A stretch of DNA of 64,000 nucleotides from Patagioenas fasciata. Lineage: Eukaryota > Chordata > Aves > Columbiformes > Columbidae. Location of the stretch: NCBI RefSeq assembly GCF_037038585.1, contig NC_092520.1, forward strand, positions 150,349,104 to 150,413,103. The letters run 5' to 3'. Positions within the stretch are counted from its first letter, which is position 1. Every line of letters begins with the position of its first letter. A program made the translations under genes and the position numbers. Of the stretch, positions 14,801 to 26,200 are shown piece after piece. The notes below the pieces were generated by a model that saw only the letters and a program-made list of their open reading frames with translations, did no database searches and was not told the DNA's origin.

Positions 14801-14869
14801 TTCCAGCACGTTAGCCCCTGGGCCACAAGGGCAGGGTGCCTGTGAGCACCTGGGAGAAATGTGCAGCAG
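8801..14869. other. Non-coding, moderately GC-rich, no gene found
   Basis: The sequence from 8,820 to about 11,150 is GC-rich but CpG-poor. A short direct repeat of TTC(T/C)TCATGG(G/A)CTGAAG occurs at 13,074-13,114, with a weaker third copy to 13,133. Apart from the possible ancient repeat at 10.1 kb, nothing can be named. The 192-codon plus-strand frame at 12,553-13,131 has no recognisable domain. Confidence 0.65.
10105..10205 (-). mobile_element. Possible ancient MIR/L2-like remnant
   Basis: On the plus strand, TTGCTACTGACTTACGTGGA followed by ACCAGGCAAGTCAGAACTTC resembles the reverse complement of the GTGACTTGCCCAAGGTCACA core of the ancient repeat (CACTGACTTGCTGTGTGACC, then TTGGGCAAGTCAC). 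Only about 60-100 bases are recognisable and the match is diverged. Confidence 0.35.
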
Positions 14870-16130
14870 CTGGGCATTTACGGGCACTGGGACCCAGCAG
14901 CCGGGGAGGGAGCGACCGCTGCAGAGGTGCGCTGGGAGCGACCCACGAGTGACTGGGAACCCCCGGGGGCGCTGCACTGCCGGGCCCGGGTGGGCGGCAG
15001 GGACCGGAGAGCTGCAGGGGCCGGAGAGGAGGAGCCCGCTTGGTCCCCGCGTCCACCTCGCAGCAGCAGGTGGGGGGGTTGCCCAGGGGTCTCCTCCGGC
15101 CCTCTCTGCCGCACAGGAAAGCGGCGGTTCCCCTTGTCGCCCGCCCCACCCGCCGGCACGGGGTCGCCCCGACGGCAGTGGGTCCGCTCCTCGCCCCCCG
15201 GCTAGTCCCGGGGCCGCCCCGGCGGAGGAGGCTGCCGACCCCCCTCGAACGAGCCCCATCCCGGCGGCTGCGGCGGTGCCCGCGGCGGGGCGGGCGCGGG
15301 GGGCGGGCACGGGGCGGGGGGAGGCGGGGCGGAGGCGGCCGGAGTCCCCGGGATCCGCCGGCACCTCCCGGCCCCGGCACTCTCCGCCGCCGCCAACTTC
15401 GGTCGGCGGTCGCCCTCGGTGCCGCTGTTCCCGGAGCCCAGCGCCGCCGCGGCGACGGGGAGACCAGCGCCGGTAGCCTTCCCCTGTTCCCCTCTCACTG
15501 CCGGCGGGGGGCTCGGCCCGGCGCTGCGACGGGGCCGCGGCCCCCGGGGCAGGTGCGTCCCCTCGCGGTCTCCGGCCGTCGCGACGCCGCTGAAGGAGGC
15601 GCGGAGCCCCGTGCCCACCGCGGGCGCCCGCTCACCTGCCGCTGCCGCCCGGGAACGCGGCGCCCGGGAGATGCAGGTAGGAGGCAGACCCGGCCCGCGG
15701 CGGCGTGGGGCGGCGGCCGGGGGGCGGGAGGTGTTTCGCCGTGCCGGGCGGCGAGGCTCCCCGGGCCCGTCGCGGTGCCGGGCGGTTCCCCGGGCGGCCC
15801 CCGAAGGGGCGGGAGGCGACACGGGCAGCGCCGCGGGGTCCCTGCTTTCTAGCAGCCTGGGAGACACGGCCGCCTTTCGCCGCCGATCTCTGGCGGCGCA
15901 GCCGGGGGCGCCCCCAGCCCGTTACGGCCGCCGGTCGGGGCAGGCAGGGCAGGGGCTGCGGGGGGCGCAGGGATGGGGCGGTCTGGGCTGCGCGGAGGCC
16001 CCGCGGCGGGTGGCCTCGGCCGGGGGAAGGGACCGTCGGGGGCCGCGGCTGCAGCCAGGCGCCAGCCCCAGGGCGAGCTCCGTGACACGGGGCAGCAGAG
16101 GGGCGACCGGGGCACTGGGCTAGGGTCGAT
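14870..16130. promoter_or_regulatory. Orphan CpG island, candidate promoter with 5' exon
   Basis: About 1.25 kb of very GC- and CpG-rich sequence lies between AT-rich flanks, including tandem SP1-type GGGGCGGGG boxes around 15,310-15,335. A consensus 5' splice site, ATGCAG|GTAGGA, occurs on the plus strand at 15,676/15,677, and a minus-strand donor, GGCAG|GTGAGC, at 15,636/15,635. So a first exon in either direction could end here. No translation in the island resembles a known protein, and the long open frames on both strands come from base composition. In mammals a long WNT5B isoform starts upstream of FBXL14, and this island, about 35 kb from the FBXL14 promoter, could be its counterpart. 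That identification is inference. Confidence 0.7.
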
Positions 16131-16232
16131 TGGAGAGTGGCCCTGGGGTGGCCTTGGCGGTGATACTGCGGTGGGAGAGACCTGTGACAGGAGAGAAGCT
16201 GCTCAGTCATGAGGGGCTGTGCTCCAGCTCAA

Positions 16233-16394
16233 GGAATGTTGCTGGGGTGTGAGGGATGCTACTTTGGTGTGGCAGGCATTTGAGCTGGTAAAACAGATGT
16301 TCCTCGGACGTGACAGACATGAGTTTCACAAAACAGACGTTACCTCGGTAAGATGGACGTTACTCCAAGCAGAGGGATGTTACTCTCAGATGAG
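16233..16394 (+). repeat. Degenerate 20-bp tandem repeat (eight copies)
   Basis: Eight consecutive units start at 16,233, 16,254, 16,274, 16,295, 16,315, 16,335, 16,355 and 16,375. Six are exactly 20 bases and two are 21. They follow a loose consensus GGATGTTACTCGGGTGTGAC. The last three units are the most similar (AGACGTTACC, GGACGTTACT, GGATGTTACT). The phase can be followed leftward to about 16,193 in weaker copies. The array sits at the downstream edge of the CpG island. No reading frame runs through it convincingly. Confidence 0.8.
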
Positions 16395-18774
16395 GGCTCT
16401 GTGAGCACAGCAGCTTTCCTGAGAGCACCCGAGGTCCTTGCCCATGCCATCCTTCTCACCTCTATGTCCATGGCAGCATGTGCCATCATGGGCTGTGGTA
16501 CGTGGCACAGGAGAAGGTGCTCATGCACATGGAAACACAGAGTAGCAACAGTGTGCCCTGTCTCATGGTACCAGGGCATGAGCATCCCAGTTACGTCCGT
16601 AACAAGCACAATGTTTCATGACACTTGTTTTTCTTCTGGGAATTATGGTGCAACACTTCCGTTAGTGATATGAGTAAAATAACTTCCCCAAACATATTTT
16701 TGTGTGCTGTGATGCACCTTGTTGCCCCATGCTTTTTGTACTTTTCATCTGCCACCAGATAAGTGTGCCTGTTGGTCTCTATATCCAACTTTTAACTGCT
16801 TCTTAATGCTTTCCCACCTGCACTCTCCAGCATGGGACAATCATCACCCTTGCTCTGCTGCCTGCACCCACATACTCACGTGTTCATCTTTGGGGTGGTG
16901 GGTTTTTTTTTTTTGTTTGTTTGTTTCTTACACATATACTAGCATTTATGTTCTCACTTCATTTTCTTTATAGCCCAAAACTCAGGCGCATGCATATCAT
17001 GTTCCTGGTGTGCATCTGCATGCTTCTGATATAATCTGCTCTACCACACTTCACCTGCACACACAGACTGTCTTTTTCACTGATGCCTCCTTATCTGCCT
17101 GCACATTGAGGGCTCTTTCTTCTTGCCTTTTATTTGGGCTTTTGTGTCCGCACAACCTCTGATACACGTGTCTAATGGGCACACAAGGTATCTCCTTCCT
17201 TTACACTCATCTTTGTCCATATGTCCCTCTGGAGCCTGTCTGGGAAATGCATATCTCTGATATCTCACCCACCTTCCCCTGCAAGTGGGAGGTCTGCAGG
17301 AAGGCACCAATACTCAGGCATAAGCCTGTTCTCTTCCTTCCCATATTCGCTGCTGGTCATCGACACATGGGCTGAAGTGACTGCTCTTTCTGGTGGTGAC
17401 AGGTTTAACCTGTGGGTGCCTTTCTTCTGTCACACACACACAGGCACTCTTGTAAATGCATAACCAGATTGGGTATGTGCTCTTCTTCCCAGAAGAGAAG
17501 TGAGCTCTCTGAAAGTTGGCAGGAGAGACAGACTCCTCTTAAGCCCGTGTCCCATGCATGGACACTTGGGTTTATCCAAGGTGAAGGCTTGGTGCTGCAG
17601 GAATTCAGGTGGAATTTTTTTTGCCCCAAGCGTCTAACATATGGGATAAGTTCCCACACGTGGCAGTGAAGCTAGCCCAAGTACTCGGGTTTTTTTTCCT
17701 CCTATGTTGAAGAAACTAGCCAAGTATATGATGAGAAAAGCATGAGGTTGAACTGCCAGGACGGGGTAGGAGGCAGAGCTGGAGAGGCAAGCTGATCCCA
17801 TTCTAGTTGTGAGTTTCTTCTGCTACCAGGCTCCATCACTCGCTCTCACTTCTTTGCCCAGGAGTGTCCACGAGAGATCCCTTCCTTTTGAGGAGTCCTT
17901 CCCTGGCTTCTGTGCCCTCAGTAATAGCACACCTCTCCTCTTAGTGACTGTAAGCAGCCCCTGTGTCCTTTCCCCTGTCTCTAGTGCATGTACAATGAAA
18001 AATGTCTTTCCATGTGTAACTAAGCTGAAGCTAAAATAGTGGCTACAGGCTCCCAGCCCTGAGAAGTCTTCTCTCACAGCCCCTTCCTTCCCATTCTGCT
18101 AGAATTCACTATATCAGTTGAAAAACATTGAAGTTTTGAAAGACTTGGGTCTAAAAAGCTGGGGGTTCCTACTTTTTCTCAGGTAGTAAGGTATGTCCTA
18201 ATTGTATTTTCCAGACTTGTTCTGTGAAGACCAGAAACCCACCTTTTTAAAGAGAAATTAACTTTCTTGCATGGTGAAGTCTCCAGGAGCTTGACTTCTA
18301 CGAAGTGATCAAATATTGTGAAATTTAAAAAAAATGAATAAATCAGTGCAGTCACCTTTAATGCTGTTTGTTCCTTTCTCTAGCCCAGTAGGCCTCTCTG
18401 TTTCTGGACTGCTTCAGATCTTGAGTCTTTTGTCCTGAAGTTGTTGGATTTGAGTTTCAAGGCGTGTGGGGAAATGAGTTCTTTTCTGAAAACTGCATGA
18501 TTGCTCATTTAAATGAATATAAATTGTTTCTAGTCATAAGATCTTTTTTCCACTAGCTGATCAAAGTTTGAGTGAAAACCATTTCATCATTTCCAAATTA
18601 ATTGGACACACACACAATAAGCATTTCAGAGAGACTTTTAAACATAGTACATTTAAAATCAGGATGCGGACAGCCAAGGCATGTTGTCATCTAAGACAGG
18701 GCAGTGCATGATTTGGTTCCATTTTTTGCATAGCAAGGAACCTTCGCTTGCTGGAAAATGGCATACAGATGTCA
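16395..18774. other. Non-coding, no feature found
   Basis: Pyrimidine-rich sequence with short (CA)n patches near 17,432-17,443 and a poly-T at 16,904-16,914. No exon, RNA gene or repeat family is recognised. Confidence 0.65.
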
Positions 18775-19253
18775 TTGAAACTGAAGGCAGTGCAGAGAAG
18801 ATTCACAGAATTATTTTCTGGAAAAAGTACTTTTCTAATGGGAGATTTAAGGACTGTGGACCTAGGTAGTATTTCAGAAAGAAAATGAAGAGGTGGCATG
18901 GTGCAATACCTGAGCGCTTTTAGCAACACTGAGCATAGCTGGTACCTGGAGAGCTTTCTCATTCAAGAGGAGAACCTAAAGCATGTGGCTGGGCATTTAA
19001 GCTCTGTGCATTCACAGTAGAAACATGCAATGTTTTAATGGCAGTGTGATTAACCATTGGAACAACCAACCAAAGGCAACATTAGCTTCTCTAGCTCTTA
19101 AAATCTTCAAATAAAGACTAAATGGCTTTTTTGAAAAGGTATTTTACTGGAGCACAAGTTCTTGGGCTTACTGTGGAGATAACTGCCTGAGACTGTATGG
19201 ACAGAATTACAGATAAGACCAGACCCTGTGATCCACCACCCCCTTCCAAGCTT
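18775..19253 (+). mobile_element. Ancient CR1-family LINE remnant
   Basis: Diverged sense-orientation remnant. The strongest stretch is TTAACCATTGGAACAACCAA, followed by an AATCTTCAAATAAAGACTAA block, GGGCTTACTGTGGAGATAAC, a TATGGACAGAATTACAGATA block and AGACCAGACCCTGTGATCC ending in a CCCTTCCAAGCTT tail. This matches the 3' end pattern of old amniote CR1 subfamilies well known from turtle and crocodile genomes. It is much older than the 19.8 kb copy that follows it 530 bases later. Confidence 0.7.
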
Positions 19254-19779
19254 TGGCTTAGGCCTTGATAAAGCTTATGTGAGCCTTCCTCTGCTCTATG
19301 TGAGGCAGAGCAATGGGGTCACTGAAAGCAGATTGTTGCTTTTTAGCACAGCAGTTTCCACAAAGCAGGGATGCTCTCATGTACCGTGTCATTGCACAGT
19401 CGCTCTCTGTGAAAGCACCTTGCAAGGGGAGCCCATTGTAGACGGCAGGCGGTCCGTACGTGGGGATCCTTCACTTGTCCTTGGGAGCTGTGAAGCGCAC
19501 AGTGAGGTTTGATGGCTCGCAGTGGGGCCTTGGGCAGCACAGGGAAAGGAGTGCTGTGTGTCCTCTCCAGTCCTTGGGGTCTGGACAACTCAAACTACAG
19601 TTTGGCTGAGCCTCCAAGACTTCAACTCCTTGTTCTTGCATTAAGTGTCATGAGCGATCACCAAGCCTCTTCTTTTACCTCTTTTTCACTCAGAAAGGGA
19701 GCTCAGCAGGGCTCTGGCACCCAGAAGGCTACACCGATACTGTAGCTCCCGTGTTTCTGGTTGGGTTTTCCCTGGCAGG

Positions 19780-20203
19780 GCCACAAAGTTGGTGAAGGGT
19801 TTGGAGGGGAAGCTGTATGAGGAGCAGCTGAAGTCGCTCAGTTTGTTCATCCTGGAGGAGACTGAGGGGAGACCTCATGGCGGCTACAGCTTCCTCACAA
19901 GGGGATGAGGAGGGGCAGGCGCTGATCTCTCTGGCCACCAATGACAGAACCCGAGGGAATGGCGGGAAGATGTGCCAGGGGAGGTTTAGGTTGGACATGA
20001 GGAAAAGGTTCTTCACCCAGAGGGTGGTGGAGCACTGGAACAGGCTCCCCAGGGAGGTGTCATGGCCCCAAGCCTGACAGTGTTCAAGAAGAGACTGGAC
20101 AAGCCCTCAGACACATGGTGTGAACTGTGGGGTTGTCCTGTGCAGGGACAGGAGTTGGACTCGATGATCCTTGTGGTCCCTTCCAACTCAGGACATTCTA
20201 TGG
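19780..20203 (+). mobile_element. CR1 LINE, 5'-truncated
   Basis: About 420 bases of CR1 3' sequence in sense orientation. Blocks seen include GAGACTGAGGGGAGACCTCATGG without the usual continuation, GGGAGGTTTAGGTTGGACAT, TGGAACAGGCTCCCCAGGGA, GTTGGACTCGATGATCC and the closing ACATTCTATGG. The 3' segment (GGGGTTGTCC onward) is shared with the minus-strand copy at 41.95-42.03 kb, so both belong to one subfamily. An open frame through it is incidental. Confidence 0.92.
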
Positions 20204-23200
20204 TACCTTTCCTTTGCATGGTCCCCATATACCGTGCATACCCAGAACTGTTTATCTCCTCAGCCTGTGGTGTCCTGCACGCTTCTCTCAACAGCTTTCC
20301 CTCTTCCTGAGGACGCTGCCTGGCAGGGAGTTGCTTGAAGCAAATTATGGGGAAAAAGCATCCACGCAGTTGGGTTCTTCCCCACCTGCTTGACCCTGAT
20401 GGCCCTGTTCTGGGATGCCCCAGGCCACAGCTGCAGCCCCCCAGGGCCCATCAGCGGCAGATGGTGAGAGCTGTGCGAACCCTGTCTCTTCCCTTCGATA
20501 TGTTTACCTGTCTAAATTTAACTCCCCAGCCGGCTTCATCCATCCTAAGCCGACCTGTTCTCTTGTGGCTGGGCTGTGGGTCTGGCTCCTGCTGCAGCGT
20601 TTCCTGGCTGCCTCGGGCTGGTGGTTTGCCGCTCGCTCCCTCTCTCTGGCGGATGCTGGCTCTTTCGAGGTCTCGGACAAGCCAGTTCTCCCCACTGGTA
20701 AGTTTTATTTTTAAATCTGGTTGCGCAGCCCTTGGGACTGGAGGGTCCCTTGTTCTCTCATCCCCAGTTGCCCTGAGTATTTACTCTGCAGTGGGCTTGA
20801 GGAAATCTCCCCTCATCCCACTGCAGCCCATAGCCATTTTCTTTCTGGCTGTGGTTGATCCCCAATGGAGACCAGCCATGCTGAGGAGCTCCCTGGTCAT
20901 CTCTAAAGGGATGATTCTTCTTTCTGCCCCCATCAGCGCCCCAGTGGTGGGATCGGTAGATGCTTCCCCATGGAAGCATCTTCATCATTTCACTTTATTC
21001 AGAATTGGGCTTCCCCAAGTTGGCTTTCATCCCAGTTTGTTTGGGAATTGAGTGATGTGCCTTTTGGCTTCACAGGAGCTGGAAAGAGGGAGAAGCAGGG
21101 GAGAGGGAGCACTCCTGTTTCTGTTGGACTAAACAGAATTTGCTTTCTTTAAAGTTTCAGAGTTTGGGACAGTAAATATGGCCCAACCTGGCAGCTGCCT
21201 TCATCTAAATAAAATCGTCGGGATCAAACCATTCGTGCCCTGCATAACCCTGCAAGGGACCCCTAATTGATCTCTGCTTTTCTAGGCATGCCTTCTTGTC
21301 ATGTAGTTAATGCTGTGGTCAACCACATCACAGGGATGGTTTGAATCCTGGCCTCCTCTGTCACTCTTTGAGCTAACCCGGTGGCCTTGTGTTTAATAAT
21401 CTCATATTTAGAGGAAAGGTAAGGAAGGCCAAGGTTTTAATCAATGACTAGTGATTTGGGGTATCTGACTTGAAACGCTGTCAAAGGTCCCGATTTGTTT
21501 CCGAGGTTCAGCTATTTCTGATGCTTGGGTAGGCTTAGGTAGTCTGGACTTGATTACTCAAAATGACTAGTCTGTTTTGCAAGTCTTCATCCCAGGATCT
21601 GGAGCAGAATTAGGCAAAATAAAATAAGGTAAAATAATACACGATGTTGGTCTCTAGCAGGGATAGTCAGATGGAGTGAGTCTTCCTAGGCTGGGAGTCA
21701 GTTCGTGGGCAGAGAGCTCATGGCACTGTTACATGCAGGGATTTGAAAGAGAGTTCTTGGTTTACTTTAATTTGTGGTTTTTGATAGCTCATGGGAAAGG
21801 TTTGAAGGGCTTGATAGTTTTTCTCTTAGGGAAAGAAAAGGAGAGCAACATTTCTCTTTAGGTTTAGGTATGTGGTGTTTATATATACACACACATTAAG
21901 TCTTATTTTATTTGAAGGATTTGGGGAAAATACAGTATGTTTTCTGTAGACTCTCCCATCTTAGTTGGAGATGGAGACTGAAGTGGTTGGGTGGAGCATG
22001 TATTTTGAGTTGGTTTTTTTCATCACTAAGGGCAGAGGATTAACAAAAGCCATACCAATAGTACTTTTGCAGTGGTCTCCCTCAATTTATCTTTCTTTTC
22101 CAGTTGTTCTCTGTTCAGCTTCTTGGCTGGTTTGGTATCATTGTTTCACTGAGTCCTGAAGCATTGTAGCACCTCACTTACGGACAAGTTGGAGTTCTAA
22201 AGCAAATTAAATTAGACTCTCTCTTGCTTAGCTGTGAAAATGTTTCTGAGCTTTGTTATGCATCAGAGAATGTCAAGGGAAACCTATGAGCCTAAATATG
22301 TCTTCATTAATTGAGGATTTTTTCAGAAAAAATAGTTTTGTGACTGCCAGGTTCATTACTCTCTGAGGTGTTCCTAAGTACTCTGAAGTTGTCTCTAATC
22401 ATAAAAAGTCGATACTATACAAAAGAATATGAAGTTCCTTTCTTTTTCCCTCCTCTTTTTATAGATAGAGCAATTCTAGAGGTTTCCTTATTATATTCTG
22501 TAGCTCAAATTTGTTAATAATTACTGTAAATATTGGTCATGGCAGAATGTCAGGGTTTTGTTCGGTAAATATTTTGCCAATATAATTTCTGTGTCACGGC
22601 TGGGAAGGTTTGGAGTATCCTGTGGTTGTCATTACTGTCGATTCTGCTGGGCTTCGTATCTTTGAAAACTAACTGCAGCTTTACAGTCTTGTATCAAGAG
22701 GATGGGAGATATTGATGGGGTGGCTTCATGACACACTGAAGTGGAGGCTTCTGGTTTTGAATCAAAATGTCAGCTCTTGCTCCAGTGCGTGGTGTGTCCA
22801 AACCAGGTTTCTCAGCAACATCTGCAGCCCTATGGGTGGCTGTAGCTGTTATTCCACCTGCCAACATTTCTCAGCCTGCTGTACAGGTAGAGTGGAGGGA
22901 GTGCTCCTGTGAATTATGACCAATTACCTGTCCCAATTTCTTTTTTATTTTTATAGCTATTCCCCATTTCCACCTATTCTTAACAAGCTGTTTGGGAGTT
23001 TTGCCAAAGTATAAAATGAACTTCTATTATTTTTTTATTAATGGCAAGAAAGTTTTCAGCTGGTTAAGCTTGGTGAGTGCAGCACCATTTATGTTCAGCT
23101 TCTAGTGTAATTGTACAGACTCTTTCAGCATCCCTACCATTCTCCAAGGAGCCTGCACAATCCTGAAAGACTCAAGAGCTGGCTTTCTTCTCCGTAGCAT

Positions 23201-26200
23201 GCTGAGATGATCTAAGAGTGTATCTGTATTTCTGCACAATGTTAGTTGCACTTCAATGGCATAAAAACCCCATGGCACATAACAACCAAACCTTTTGTCC
23301 GCAAGGCATGTAAATCTTCTGTATTCCCTGAGGAAATGGTGCCATTTAAGTCAAACACGCATATCAGTGACAATTACTCTGGTCAATCTCTGCCTGAATT
23401 TGGCTGCTTGTGTTAGGTGGTGTCTATACCAGAGCAGTGCCAGCATGGCTTTTCTGCCCACGTAGCTGTGACACCTTTCCACAGACCATGAATAAAGGCA
23501 CCAACAGCTCCTTCTGTGGGCACAGCTGTGACCAGCAGGCATCTCTGTCAGCACATTGGGGTGTTTGGAGGCATGTGGTTTTATTATATTTTTTTTCACT
23601 CCATGAACTAGCAAAGTTTTATGGGGTAAACTTGATAGTCTGGACCAGGCCTTACTTGCAGAGGCAAGGTAATATTTCTAAGTCAGGCATAAAACTAAAC
23701 TGCAAGCAATAGGAAGAGCGGTTTGTGTTAGCTGAGCTTAACTTTGGTTTATGGACAAGGCTGAACTAGGAAATTTATCTTAAATACATTAGAGATAAGG
23801 CTCTGTCAGTTTGTTGCCACTTTTGGTAAACCTGTGTGAGATCTGTGCTGGTGAACCTCGTGCTTCATGCAGTTGGTCCTGAGCTGAGCAGATGGAAGGT
23901 GACCAGGTGTTGCTCACCATCACACCATGCCTCTGAGCCGGCATTGACTGCTTTGCCTGTCACCTGTACCAATTTCTGCACCTCCCTGAGGCAACAGGGA
24001 AGGTTATCCTTAATTCCAGACCAGCCCAGTAACTCATTCTTCCTCATGGTAAAAGAGGTGGTGATCTTCACAGAGCCCCAAACCTTTGTCCACAGCCAGG
24101 GAAGCATTATCCAGCAGACCTGTGAGTACAAGAGGATGTGTATGCTGGCCTGCAGGGTATGCTGAAGCTGGACTTGGGCTGGGGGAAGATACAGCCCTGT
24201 GGAAGTTGTGGCTCATTTGTGTCTTGGGACAGATGTTGGAGACTGCCGTGCATAACTTTCCAAACTCAGCCTCAGATTTAAAGAGCTCGAAAGCAACACT
24301 TGTTCCTAAGCTATGGATTGCCATCCAGAGGGTCCATCCAGACCTTTGGAAAGAGTTCTGTAATCTTGCTTGCTGATGAAGAGATGCTGCTTTGGAGACC
24401 ATCTAGGAGTATCCTCAGACTCTACTCATCATCTGTGTGTAGAAATGGGCCTCTGTTTGTCCAGGACTCATCTGACGCTGTGGACCCCTTCACCTAAATG
24501 AAAATCTGTTATTGCTCCGTAATTTTTCAGAGTATGATGTTCCTAAACAAGGCTGGATGTAGGCATGCCAGACTCCTGGACTTCTATAAGGAATCCCCAG
24601 TGTGTCCCCAGTGTGGATATGCCCATTGCAGACATCCATATACTTGGAGCAAATGCTCAGTCCTCAAGCAGCAAAACAAACAAACATGGAGCTGGTGAAA
24701 TAAAAAGGCTTTCATTAGAAAACAAGGCTTGGTCTAACTTGAAATTTTCAGAAAAACGTATTTTTCCATAGTGATGTTTCAAAACCTAATGATTTCTGTT
24801 TCCAATTGACATTCAGACTTAAATGTCATTTTAAGTTGAAACCTGAAACAGGAGTTTAAATTTCAGGTCAACATCCCAAAATCTCTTGCTTTGGATCAAC
24901 ATTTCATTTTTAAATGTTTTGTTTCTATCCATAATATCTTGGTGTTTTTTTTCCCTGCGTTTTCAAATCAAAAGTGTTTGGAATTGTTCATGGCATGAAA
25001 TAATATAATATTTTGACCTTTCATCCTTATTTGGGACACAGGCAAATGTTGAAATCCCAGCCCTTTTTGGGGAACAGAGATTCCATTCTCCAACCAGATC
25101 CACAAAAGTATATTTCCACTGGTTTTGCTGGCCGGCTACTTCAATACTTTGTGTGTGATGACTTGTAATTCACTGCAGATTGAATCTGTGGTGCGTCCAC
25201 ATGGCTGGTCTGGAGAGGCTGAGGGCAGTTAATCTTTCTTGCTCTGTGTTGTGCTTTCAAATTAATATCCAGATTTCTTTCCCAAGATAAATTTTCCTTT
25301 CTAACCAGCATTTGGTAGTGCACTGCACAGCTGCTTGATACATATTCCATGCACGGATGAGGACTCTGGTGCTCAGTCTAGCTACGAGCTTTCTTGCAAA
25401 ATCAGGATGTTTTAATATTCGAGACAGCTCCTTGGTTGTCTATTGTTTGCAGTCTCGCAAACTGCCATATATCTTTCTGCTCAGAAGTTACTTTTCCCCC
25501 TTCCCACCATTTTGGGGAATTTTTTCCTGCCAGGCTCTGAGCAGTGTGTCTCTGAAGCAGTTTTATGGTGTTCCCCAGAAGCATGCTTTTGTCAAGCTGC
25601 CTCAAAGCATAATCCAGAGAACGGTCTCTGAAGCAAGAAATGTCTTTTTCTGTTTGGCTTTGAGGTGTTATCTCCCCTCTTCAAAAATGCAATTGGCTCC
25701 ATCTACATTCCCTAAGCTGTTTTGTTTGGAGCAAAGAGAGCTCAGAAAATCAAGAGAGGCCACACACATAAACAACTGTGTGTGAAATCAATTAATCTAA
25801 ACGAGCAGGAGACATATTCTTGAAGGAGAAAAGACTGGTTCTCACAGAAACCTCCCTTGTGTACGGCATTGGCGGCACTGTTACAAACATTATATCACTG
25901 GAACAATGATGAGCTAGGTGAATATTTTAAACTTTTTGGCTAGTATTGGCCAATATTTAGAGGAAGAATGGTGTCCGATTGTGTTTCAAGAGCCTTCCAC
26001 GCTCTTTCAGAACATTTTAATAAATTATTTTCATGATGGAAATGTTCAGAGATGTAATGTTAGCATGCTAAACCAGAAGCTATTGAAGTGACCTAAGTTT
26101 TGACATCTAAACTTCAAATATTCGCATCACAAATTTGATTCCAGGAATTGCACTCATCCAGTCAGGGATTAGAAGCTATGCCTCTAATTCTTGTGTATTC

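Noticed and set aside
14780-16210. Long frames (190-270 codons) on both strands in the 15-kb island
   Set aside because: Stop codons are rare in such GC-rich DNA; none of the translations shows a domain or consistent start.
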